Shown: one piece after another, positions 55,256-64,000 of the stretch
How the letters are laid out: every line of letters starts with the position of its first letter
Numbering within the stretch: the first letter of the stretch is position 1
Origin: Gonapodya sp. JEL0774
Taxonomy: Eukaryota; Monoblepharomycota; Monoblepharidomycetes; Monoblepharidales; Gonapodyaceae
Reading direction: 5' to 3'
Assembly: GCA_027604505.1 (NCBI GenBank)
Contig: JADIIX010000051.1
Span: 1 to 64,000 of the forward strand
DNA: 64,000 bases
Made by a program: the position numbers and the translations under genes
Notes under the pieces: generated by a model
The model's database searches: none
What the model saw: the letters and a program-made list of their open reading frames with translations, nothing else
What the model was told of the DNA's origin: nothing

Positions 55256-55887
55256 ATGAATTTTCTTCGCCGCTATTCCGCTGCGGTCTCCAAGCGACCT
55301 CTGCTCTCACAATCCCTGATGACCGGAGGGCTATTTGTCACTGGTGACGTTATCGCGCAACAGCTTATCGAGCGATCCGAGCACCATGACATACATGACA
55401 TGAATCGGACAGCAAGGATCGCAGTTTTTGGAACGGGCATCGCTGGTCCACTTTTGGCGTCGTGGTACAATTGGCTCAATTCCCGTTTTGCGGGTCTGCG
55501 AGTTTCCCGAGCACTGATCCAACGAGTAGCTCTAGATCAGTTAGCTTTCACTCCTGTGTTTTTGACGGTCTTTTTCATGGGGAACGGTTTGCTCGAAGGG
55601 AAATCGGTCACCGAGCTGTGGGGCAAGCATCAAAAGGTGAGACAGTGAAACATTATAAATGTTCGCAATTGCTTATGTAGTGCTAATCAGATCGTATCCT
55701 GCTTCTTCTTCTTCAGGCTTTCTCTACAGCCCTGATAAACAATTGGAAAGTTTGGCCCACTGTCCAACTTTGCAACTTCTACTTCGTTTCGCCCAATTAT
55801 CGACTCCTTGTTGTGAATACGGTTGCGATGGGTTGGAACAGTTACTTATCGTGGTGGAATCACAGGGTAGATACGTTGTCGTCGTAG
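55256..55887 (+). CDS. Mpv17/PMP22 family membrane protein
   Basis: Two exons (55256-55636 and 55717-55887) give 183 residues. The N-terminal repeat region reads [20 protein letters not shown] and [10 protein letters not shown]. The middle has the family's [12 protein letters not shown], and the C-terminal signature is [21 protein letters not shown] then WNSYLSW. Mpv17 (yeast Sym1) and PMP22 are four-helix proteins of the mitochondrial inner membrane or peroxisome that affect metabolite permeability. Which organelle applies is not certain from sequence. It is divergently transcribed from the polyprenol reductase with a spacer under 400 bases. Confidence 0.9.
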
Positions 55888-55955
55888 TGCTCTTGGTTCA
55901 GGAACGCCATTTAGGATGGTCACAACAGTTCCCAACTATACTATAATGATTTGTC

Positions 55956-57369
55956 CTATTCATGTCTTTTCCACCTCAATTCCCAAATCTCTCTTCGCAC
56001 ACCTCCCGCCTCTTGTGTACCATTCCCTTGCGGCCACACTCTACTTGCTGAGAGCTGAGCCCGTTTCTCGACTTCTTTGACAAACGTGAACACGCTCCCA
56101 CTCAAACCAAAATAGTTGGTCTTGGCAGCCACCAGACAGACACCTTGCGGGTGTAAAACGTGCTCAATCAGATTCAGGAGTTCTGAGTGATGAGCAGAAT
56201 TGTAGATGGTTTCTGACGTCAACACCAGAGTATGGGAAGCAGCTGGGAGAAGAGACTGGAGATATTCCACATGAGAGGGTCAGCCACCGGAAGCATCACA
56301 AAACCCGTTTTTCACAGAGCCACGTGTACCAACAGGTAATGTCGACCATGAACCCGCCCAGAACCGCACACCCCCATATGGATAAGCTGAATCCATTTCT
56401 GTCTTTCTTCGCATCACAGTAGGTTCCAACACGTTCGCTTGTTCATGATCGCCATCGGAGGAGACTTCGATTTCAAACGTCCCGGATGAAGGGTCCACAG
56501 AGTCGGCGTCTGGCTTGTGAGAAGTGTTCAGGAGGACATTAGGTGCGGTGACAAGTGAGAGGACAGTGGGGTTCTGCAAGGGCGCTTGTTAATTTCCATG
56601 AATGAATGCGAATCGAACTTTGTTTCGGCAACTCACATAATCCTGCAAATCGACCCTCCTGGAGCCCTTGGAAACGCAATAGATTCCCGGTAATGCCGCA
56701 CCACATCCTATTTCTAGCACGGTCTGCTCTTGCATTTCGGAGTTCTTTTCTTTGCCATCGAAGGTTCTCGAGAGGAACTCCACGAGGTCCAACGAGCACT
56801 CCCAAGTCTTCAATCCTCCCTCATATACGCCTGGGATTAAATCCGTCCTATCAGTTATAGATCGCACCAATGCAGAAGCTTCGTCAGATTCCACTGAGTG
56901 CGAGAGATTCGATATGTCGACGGATTTGTCGTTGACAGCAATTTGAAACTTGATATCCGATATTTCCCGGCGGGCGAGGGTGAAATGAGTCTCAGAAGAC
57001 GAGGCATTCACAAAACCGCCATGCGGTCTAGGAAAGCTAAGGAGCTCCCCGACGATTGTTTCGGCGGCGATTGTCTGGTAATGGCAATGCGAGGTGTTTC
57101 GAGGATGTCCCTTGATAACACACAGTAGACGCGTGCAAACACACTAGTTCCGAGGGTAAAACTTCTCTTGCACGAAAAGTAGGCACATGGGTGAGTACGT
57201 CGGCGGGCTTTGCCTCCACAGCGGATGGTTCCCCCAGCTCCGTGTCGACAGCAACAGTCTTTCCGAGCTCATCATCATCCTGAGACAAGCAATATGTTCT
57301 TCAAGAGCTTTGCTAAAACCAAGCAAGGTGATTTGTAGAACGCACTGGGTTAAAGTTGAATTTGAACAT
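55956..57369 (-). CDS. HPM1: Protein-histidine N-methyltransferase (Hpm1/METTL18-like)
   Basis: Five exons (57346-57369, 57145-57279, 56637-57074, 56316-56573, 55956-56255) give 384 residues, an exact codon multiple. The first exon is only 24 nt (MFKFNFNP) and joins to DDDELGKT, matching the M-x-F-x-F...DDDE start of yeast Hpm1. The methyltransferase domain has LIPGVYEGGLKTWECSLDLVEFL, SAM motif VLEIGCGAALPGI, LQDY, then LVLTSETIYNSA and VAAKTNYFGLSGSV. The family methylates a histidine in ribosomal protein L3 (uL3). It shares a promoter region of about 250 bases with the divergent isoleucyl-tRNA synthetase, so both translation genes may be co-regulated. Confidence 0.85.
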
Positions 57370-57624
57370 GAGGTGAAGAATTGAGAGGACGAACCGTGCC
57401 CCCCCTTTCCACACAACTCGCCTAGCGAACATATAAAAACGTCTTCCACACATCTCCGCGCCATTTCGCGGGCGCCTACAACTCTGCGTATATCTGCAGC
57501 AATCCTGTGTCCTGTTTGGGCCAAGAAATCGAGTCTCAATTCGTTCAGAAGAAGTAATCCAACTACCAGCAAGCGTTTCTTTCGGTACACTCTACCTGTT
57601 CACCCGGAATTCCTCCCCCAGAAT

Positions 57625-60600
57625 ATGGCAGCACAGGTAAAAGACGCTCCCGTAGTGAAAGCAGATGTCCCCGTGGACGGTGAGAATGTTGCCAAGTGGT
57701 TTGGTGTCGTGAAGACCTGCTCAATCATTCATTCACGGGGAATCACGCTCGGAATATTAAGATGATTTGGGAATCGCATCTGCTAGAATTAATTTCCCAG
57801 AAGAGGAAATAAAGATTCTGCAGTTTTGGAAGGAGATTGATGCGTTCAAGAAGCAGCTGGAGATTACAAAGGATAAACCTGCCTACACATTCTATGACGG
57901 GCCTCCTTTCGCTACTGGGCTACCCCACTACGGACACTTACTTGCAGGAACGATCAAGGTGTGTGTTGGGCGTAAGGTCTGGCCTGACGGTGAGGTGTTA
58001 ATGAGCACGTGGCGTAGGATGTGGTAACCCGTTACGCGGCTGCGAAAGGCTTCTACGTTGAGCGCCGTTTCGGCTGGGACTGCCATGGTCTTCCTGTTGA
58101 ACACGAGATTGATAAAAAGCTTAACATTCGGGACCGCAACGATGTTATGGCAATGGGGATCGACAAGTACAATGCCGAGTGTCGTGCGATCGTCATGAGA
58201 TATTCCAGTGAATGGGTTTCCACCGTGGAGAGAATTGGTCGATGGATCGACTTCGAGAATGATTATAAGACACTCAACACCTCATTCATGGAGAGTGTTT
58301 GGTGGGTCTTCAAACAACTTTGGGACAAGGACCAAGTATACCGAAGCTTTAAGGTGAGATGAAGTTCGGCTCTTTAGAACTACTGTTCAACCCGTTCACT
58401 TTCTGTTCCGTTGTGGCCATTGTTCGAACAGATCATGCCCTACTCCACAGCTTGCACCACTCCTCTTTCCAACTTCGAGGCCAATCAAAATTACAAGGAG
58501 GACGTTATTGATCCGGCCGTCGTTGTCTCCTTCCCACTCGTCTCTGATCCGAAAACGGCGATACTTGCGTGGACCACGACACCCTGGACCCTCCCATCCA
58601 ACCTGGGCCTTTGTGTACACCCCGACTTCGAATATGTCAAAATCAATGACCAAGAGACGGGCCAGAACTGGATTCTGTTGGAGAAAAGGCTCGACACTAT
58701 CTACAAGGATCCCAAGAAAGCCAAGTTTAAAGTTCTTGAAAGGATGAAGGGCAAGGACCTCAAAGGACTGGAGTATGTTCCGTTGTTTGAATACTTTAGC
58801 TCCGTACGTGTTGTTTCTGGAACCCCGCCGGAGCTGTTCCTTATATCCGTTTCACTGACAAATTAATTTAATTGAAATTGGGTAATAGCGCAAGGCAAGC
58901 CGCACAACTTTCCGGGTCCTTAACGACACTTACGTCACAGATGAGGACGGTACTGGTGTTGTTCACCAGGCCCCTGGCTTCGGTGAAGACGATTTCCGGT
59001 GAGTCGATATCGTCGGTTTTCGCCCGTATTAAGACGCCTAAGCAGATACGTCCGTCAGGGTCGCCATCGCAAATGGTGTCGTTGACCCTGAAGGCTCTGA
59101 TACTCCCTGTCCTGTTGATGACAAGGGATGTTTTACCGAAGAAATCACCGAGTTTGCAGGGCAGTACGTTAAGGACGCGGACAAACTAATTTCTAAAATG
59201 CTCAAAGACAAGGGTCGGATGATTCGGCAAGGAACTCTGAAGCACAGCTATCCGTTCTGCTGGCGGTTAGTTACAAGTCACACGTTCTAAACTTTCTTTC
59301 ACTCAGTAGATGACCGTTATTTCAGGTCAGATACCCCCCTCATCTATCGTGCAGTTCCGTCTTGGTTTGTTCGCGTTGCGAGTGTTCGAGAAAAGCTTCT
59401 GGCAGCAAACAAAGAGACGTACTGGGTTCCAGACTTCGTCCAGGACAAGCGTTTCGCTAACTGGCTGGAAAATGCTCGCGATTGGTCCATCTCGCGGAAT
59501 CGTTACTGGGGCACTCCCATTCCACTGTGGACAAATGCAGACTTCTCCGAGATTGTTTGTGTTGGGAGCATTGCAGAGCTGGAGAAGCTTGCGGGTGTTG
59601 ACGGTGTCACCGATCTTCATAGGGAGAGGTACGCATGCTGCGATTTCACTTTAAACTTCCCTTCTCATCTTTACTTCTGTGAATATGTGGGGTAACGTAG
59701 CATTGACCATCTCACCATCCCTTCGAAGACGGCTGGTGCACCTCCTCTCAGGCGTATCGAAGAGGTTCTTGACTGTTGGTTCGAGTCGGGCTCCATGCCC
59801 TACGCTCAGAAGCACTATCCGTTTGAGAACAGGGATATGTTTGAAAAAGGGTTTCCCGCAGACTTTATCGCTGAAGGCTTAGACCAAACGAGGGGTTGGT
59901 TCTATACTCTGCTTGTGTTGTCCACACATTTGTTCGGCACAACACCGTTCAAGAACGTGATCGTGAACGGTTTGGTGCTTGCTGCGTGAGTTTTAATTCC
60001 CAAGAGTCTCTTCGCGAAATATCATCGAATTATGGCATCAACACAGGGACGGCAAAAAGATGTCGAAGCGCCTCAAAAACTACCCTGAGCCCAACCTCAT
60101 CATTGACGCCTATGGCGCGGATCCACTCCGTCTCTACCTCATCAACTCACCAGTCGTCCGGGCGGAACCACTCCGTTTCAAGGAGGAGGGGGTGAAAGAG
60201 CTCATCGCGCAAGTCTTCTTGCCGTGGTACAATGCGTACCGATTCTTCACCGCTCAAGTTGTTTTGTTGAAGAATGTGGGTGGGCTGATAACGTCCTTTG
60301 GAGTGGTCTGTTCTGGCCACTGAGCACAATTAACATCCACAGGACCACGGTATCAATTTCCAGTATAATCCCAATCAAGAGATCAGTTCAAATGTGATGG
60401 ACCGGTGGATTCTGGCTTCGTGCCAAAGTTTAATTCAATTTGTGCGCCAGGAAATGGAAGGTGTGGGATTACTATTGTGATCACACTGTTGCAACACCCA
60501 ATGAATGATTAAATTGCTACGCAGCGTACCGCTTGTACACCGTTGTGCCACGCCTACTTCGGCTTATCGATGACTTGACGAACTGGTACGTCCGGGCGAA

Positions 60601-61939
60601 TCGAAGAAGGCTTAAGGTGAGTACTTCGTGATTTGTTTTCGTAATTTAAATTCTCGATCATCGAAGGTGAAACGTCCTTTAGGGAGAAAATGGCCCCGAA
60701 GATGCTCAAATGGCTCTGAACGCTTTGTTTGAGATTTTGTTTACCCTTTGTCGGACAATGGTGAGTCTTCGATAAACTTTGTTCCGATATCAGATAGATA
60801 ATAATCATATGTTGGCATCAGGCACCTTTCACACCTTTCATCACCGAACTCATGTACCAAGGACTTCGACCTTTCTACAAGGCTCAAGAGGGTGCAGATG
60901 TGCGCTCGGTCCATTTCCTTCCTTTCCCAGAGCCAAATGAGCGATACTTCGACACCGTGATAGAGCGAAGAGTGTCGAGGATGCAGAAAGTGATTGAACA
61001 AGGGAGAATCATCAGGGATACAAAGACGCTTCCTCTCAAAGTAGGAATTGCGGCACAATTTGCACACTTCGAGGAGAACACCGATTGATCACCCTTCTGC
61101 TCTTTTATCATGAACAGACACCCCTTCGCGAATTGGTGGTGTTGTCTCCCGATCCTGAGTTCCTTGAGGATGTCAAGGTATTGGAAGCATATGTTATGGA
61201 TGAATTGAACATTCGGACGGTCACATGCACATCAGACGACGACAAGTACGGCGTGCGATACCGAGCAGAACCGGATGCGAATGTTTTGGGCAAGCGTTTG
61301 AAGGGCGCTTTTCGCGACGTCAAGAAGGCTTTGGAAAGTGGGTGGATGAGTAAATCTTTATTGCAATTTACAGCCACCTACTCTGTTTTCTTTAGCCCTC
61401 ACCAATGTCCAGATTAAGTCCTTCATGGAAACTGGCTCCATTACAGTTCTCGGAAACGAACTCGTGGAGTCAGACCTAACAGTCGCACGTGGATTTGATT
61501 CGGCATCAGGCTTGTCGCATTATGCAGCAGGAACAGATAAGGAGGCACTCATCCTGCTAGATGTGACTCTCGACTCGTCTCTTGAGAAGGAGGGATTGGC
61601 ACGGGAGGTTATGAACAGAGTACAGCGAATGCGGAAGGAGGCTGGTTTGAACCCGACGGACCTTGTCGAGTACTACTGGGAACCATTAGAGGACCCGAGC
61701 GGCGTGTTGGCAGGAGTAATGACTTCACAGGCGGACTTCCTGGAGAAGAATCTGAAACAAAAAATCCTCAGCAGGAGTGAGTTGCCGAAGGACGCAAAAG
61801 TATTCTTTGAGAACAAGCAGGAGGTGAGATCTGAAGCCTCCACAGATATGCGTTCGTGCTTTCTGATGAAACCGAGAATCTCTCATAACAGATCAAGGGC
61901 GTTACATTTATGCTGACATTTAGCAAGAAGACAAAATAA
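57625..61939 (+). CDS. ILS1: Isoleucyl-tRNA synthetase, cytosolic
   Basis: About fifteen exons rebuild a class Ia synthetase of the eukaryotic cytosolic type. The start is [20 protein letters not shown] and the catalytic entry is [15 protein letters not shown]. The HIGH motif appears as HYGH in [17 protein letters not shown], followed by [15 protein letters not shown]. The editing (CP1) domain has [36 protein letters not shown], the KMSKR loop ([14 protein letters not shown]) and the anticodon-binding region ([13 protein letters not shown]) follow. The final short exon gives [13 protein letters not shown] and a stop at 61937-61939. No mitochondrial presequence is seen. It charges tRNA-Ile with isoleucine and hydrolyses mischarged Val. 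Confidence 0.95.
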
Positions 61940-62015
61940 CCTATTTGAGTGCTATAATAAACGTGTACCTAGACCTGATACCCTTGCGGTGTGAAGGCCT
62001 ACCAGCCCCCCCCCC

Positions 62016-62025
62016 NNNNNNNNNN
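62016..62025. other. Assembly gap (10 N) after a C run
   Basis: Ten N follow a run of at least ten C. Sequence order is probably kept, but the true distance is unknown. It lies in the convergent spacer between the synthetase and Sed5. Confidence 0.95.
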
Positions 62026-62131
62026 ATTGTGTTAACGGGTATAGATGCCGTCCATGTGCTAATTGGTCAATTCCTTGCAACAGTACGACCATCAACAGCC
62101 ACAGGTCGTCACCGAGTCTACCATGCTTCCG

Positions 62132-63463
62132 CTACATCAACAATACAAACAACAAAACGAACACCATTACTACTAGAAAAACTTGAACCATCAACATCCT
62201 ATTCCCCCTCAAGTTGGCATAATATCTCGCCAGCTCTGACCCCGCCCGTTCCACATTCATTTCTGTCAATGCGACATCCTCGTCAATCCTACGAACTTGG
62301 TCCCTTTGACCCGCCAGCACTGTAACAAACTGAGAGTAGAGCTGCCCGAGCTCTGCGATCGTTGACTCGATAGAGTCAATTGCCTGGCTCCGTGAGTTGA
62401 GGTAGGCGGCGTTGGCGGGGTTCATGAGTTGTTGTTGTTGGGATAAAAGTGGAGCGGTGTCTTGATTGGTGCCGAAGTCGATGACGTGGTCTTCTGAGAT
62501 GCGGGGAGTGGAGCCGTTGGAGTAACTGGACCCAGGTAAGGGGGAACCGCGGGAGCTAGGCCGATGAAGAAGGCCAGATTCTCCAAGGGGAGAAGCACGG
62601 TAAAGAGGGTTGTTTGAAGAAGGAGGGTAGGCCGTGCCGGCGAACGCCGTGGCAGAAGGTAATGCGGGGTTCATTCCGGCGGGTACCGGCGATGTTCCAC
62701 CACCTGGGTCAACACCAGTGCCCACGAATCCGTACTGATCCCTGCGGCTTTTTTGCTCCCGCAGATTGCGGGTCCGTACTTCGAGAACGTCCTTAAAGTC
62801 TGATGATGTGGAGGCGAGACGGGATTGGAGAGAGAAGAGCACAGATGATGCGTGATCGGCGGCTTGCCGATTTGCGGCGAGAGGAACCGTAGAGAATTGT
62901 GATGTATTATTGCGAGAGGAGGAGGAAGATGGCGTGCGGCGCTTTGCTTCGTTCAAAGATGACTGCAGAGCTGTTATCCGTGAGGAGACTCTAGCAATGT
63001 CCTGCTTGATGAGGAACACAAGCTGATTTATTTCTTCGGGCCGGTCATCAAAGAGAGACTGCCGCTTTGCGAGTTTCGCGAGGCGTCCGAGTTTCTCCAC
63101 CGTCAGTGTGATATCGCGTCCCACCGCTGCAGCTTCGCGGTTAAATGCGGTGTGTGTGGAGAGAGACCCATTAGGGGGTGAGGCCTGGAAATTTGATGAT
63201 GGGGAAGTCGGCCGAGACTGGTGGATCAGAGACTGTGTCTCAATGGGTCCGTTGAAGGAGCGAGAAGCGATTGACTGGACTGCAGTGAAAAACTCATTTG
63301 AGCGATCTTTGAAGGGATGATATGTTGGGCGTGGAGGAGGATTCAATACGTCTGAATGCGATTGAGGGGACGAAGAAGATGTTGCGGCGGAAAATGGGGC
63401 GGTGAATGGGGAGTTGGCGCGCGCAGGTGTAGATGCCCGGAGGGGAGCAGGCGACCCACGCAT
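62132..63463 (-). CDS. SED5: Golgi Qa-SNARE, syntaxin-5/Sed5
   Basis: One exon of 443 residues starts at ATG 63463 (MRGSPAPLRAS). The DRSNEFFTAVQSIA segment resembles the N-terminal DRT.EF start of Sed5. The Habc domain follows (ITLTVEKLGRLAKLAKRQSL, EINQLVFLIKQDI). The Qa-SNARE helix is AIDSIESTIAELGQLYSQFV and continues VLAGQRDQVRRIDEDV, with the central-layer Gln. The C-terminal anchor is MVQVFLVVMVFVLLFVLLM, two residues longer than needed to end at the membrane. Syntaxin-5 drives ER-Golgi and intra-Golgi fusion. A Ser/Gly/Pro-rich linker makes it longer than yeast Sed5 (340). A 5'-leader intron ends at about 63483 (TTTCAG) and starts at 63650 (GTAAGT); no in-frame ATG lies upstream of it. 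Confidence 0.9.
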   Translation of the reverse strand: MRGSPAPLRASTPARANSPFTAPFSAATSSSSPQSHSDVLNPPPRPTYHPFKDRSNEFFTAVQSIASRSFNGPIETQSLIHQSRPTSPSSNFQASPPNGSLSTHTAFNREAAAVGRDITLTVEKLGRLAKLAKRQSLFDDRPEEINQLVFLIKQDIARVSSRITALQSSLNEAKRRTPSSSSSRNNTSQFSTVPLAANRQAADHASSVLFSLQSRLASTSSDFKDVLEVRTRNLREQKSRRDQYGFVGTGVDPGGGTSPVPAGMNPALPSATAFAGTAYPPSSNNPLYRASPLGESGLLHRPSSRGSPLPGSSYSNGSTPRISEDHVIDFGTNQDTAPLLSQQQQLMNPANAAYLNSRSQAIDSIESTIAELGQLYSQFVTVLAGQRDQVRRIDEDVALTEMNVERAGSELARYYANLRGNRMLMVQVFLVVMVFVLLFVLLM

Positions 63464-63842
63464 TGAAGGCGAGTACACTGAAACGATACAAGGGCGTGGG
63501 ACAGAGGAGCCACGAAAGGAGCCCAGGCAGACCGGAAAACCACGGGCAAGCGTGAGGAAGGGAAAGGTGGCGTCGCATGGTCGTGGGGAACCGACAAAGG
63601 ATTGTAAGACACCCGAAGGAGATACGACAAGTAAATCGCACTTACTTGCTTCTTGAAAACCGCTCCAAATCACTCCTGTTCCAACTCAATGAATCAGCTA
63701 TTTGTTGTACCTTGATGGGGAGACCAGTAATTCTCATCACAACTAAATTACATATGTAATTCGTCCAAAACACATATCTGCGCTTGTTCTAATAATAACA
63801 ATTACATAGAGAATAAACCCGAAAATTAAGTAGTCTTTCTAT

Positions 63843-64000
63843 TCAAGTGTAGATGCGAATCTTTTAGTGTAAGAGGGAATGTCAGTGCATGAGTCATTCA
63901 TTTCTGCCCCAAATTGGAACTTACCATTCCTGCATTAGGCTTTCGACATAGCGGACAGGATGCATGCTTGACCTTCGAGCATTCCCCGCACAATGCCAAA
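63843..64000 (-). CDS. RING-finger protein, C-terminal end (gene continues beyond window)
   Basis: Minus-strand exon 63925-64000 encodes LALCGECSKVKHASCPLCRKP, the second half of a C3HC4 RING finger with the CP.CR block. A phase-0 intron (GTAAGT...AAAAG) leads to a six-codon final exon (IRIYT, stop 63843-63845). The ...RIY... end right after the RING is typical of Neuralized/Mind-bomb-type and related E3 ligases, where the last residues join the dimer interface. Only the end is visible, so the rest of the protein and its substrate are unknown. Confidence 0.7.

Noticed and set aside
1-64000. tRNA or rRNA genes
   Set aside because: I looked for GGTTCGA-type B boxes with matching A boxes and stems; occurrences (for example near 7051, 19650 and 59779) lie in or beside coding sequence without cloverleaf potential. 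tRNAscan-SE would be decisive.

Overview
This window looks like a gene-dense contig from a zoosporic, early-diverging fungus, most likely a chytrid. That placement is inference. It rests on a fungal-type plasma-membrane H+-ATPase, an oleate delta-12 desaturase, a peroxisomal enoyl-CoA isomerase ending in SKL, many short GT-AG introns (mostly 45-100 nt, several per gene), and families lost from yeasts and moulds (a Tau/MAP-type tubulin-binding repeat, and tyrosine-kinase-like kinases with an MLKL-like helical domain). About 29 protein genes or gene remnants can be supported. I saw no rRNA, tRNA, CRISPR array or intact transposon. A 10-base N gap at 62016-62025 marks an assembly join.

Layout, left to right. 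1-13.7 kb: the 3' half of a P-type H+-ATPase, a broken solute-binding/cyclohexadienyl-dehydratase-like fragment, an F-box/JmjC oxygenase, a cysteine-rich membrane protein with a cytoplasmic SH3 domain, an endosomal-type Na+/H+ exchanger, a bZIP factor and a small Tau-like microtubule-binding protein. 14-26.2 kb: an aldehyde dehydrogenase, a PAM2-motif coiled-coil protein, two long coiled-coil genes on the minus strand and an unrecognised three-exon gene. 26.3-32.4 kb: a PB1-ZZ-ZZ-UBA-like protein (p62/NBR1 architecture), the peroxisomal isomerase and a GPR1/FUN34/YaaH transporter. 32.4-39.8 kb: sparse sequence with a stem-loop cluster, a minisatellite, a Gly/Asp-rich small protein, a Ser/Thr/Pro-rich membrane protein and an ~80-bp repeat in two copies flanking that last gene.

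39.8-46 kb holds a tandem pair of paralogous kinases with an MLKL-like four-helix region in front of a TKL kinase domain. 46.6-64 kb is dense housekeeping: delta-12 desaturase, an SDR reductase, a GT4 glycosyltransferase with a C-terminal membrane hairpin, a polyprenol-reductase-type steroid reductase, an Mpv17/PMP22 protein, the histidine protein methyltransferase Hpm1/METTL18, cytosolic isoleucyl-tRNA synthetase, the Golgi SNARE Sed5/syntaxin-5 and the end of a RING-finger gene.

Themes that recur: lipid and membrane work (desaturase, SDR, polyprenol reductase, GT4, isomerase), ion homeostasis (H+-ATPase, NHE, acetate/ammonia-type transporter), and protein quality control or translation (Hpm1, IleRS, PB1-ZZ, PAM2, RING). 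No operon-like functional cluster is evident apart from the tandem kinase pair. Intron boundaries were read by eye from splice consensus, reading-frame phase and family similarity; each should be treated as a model.
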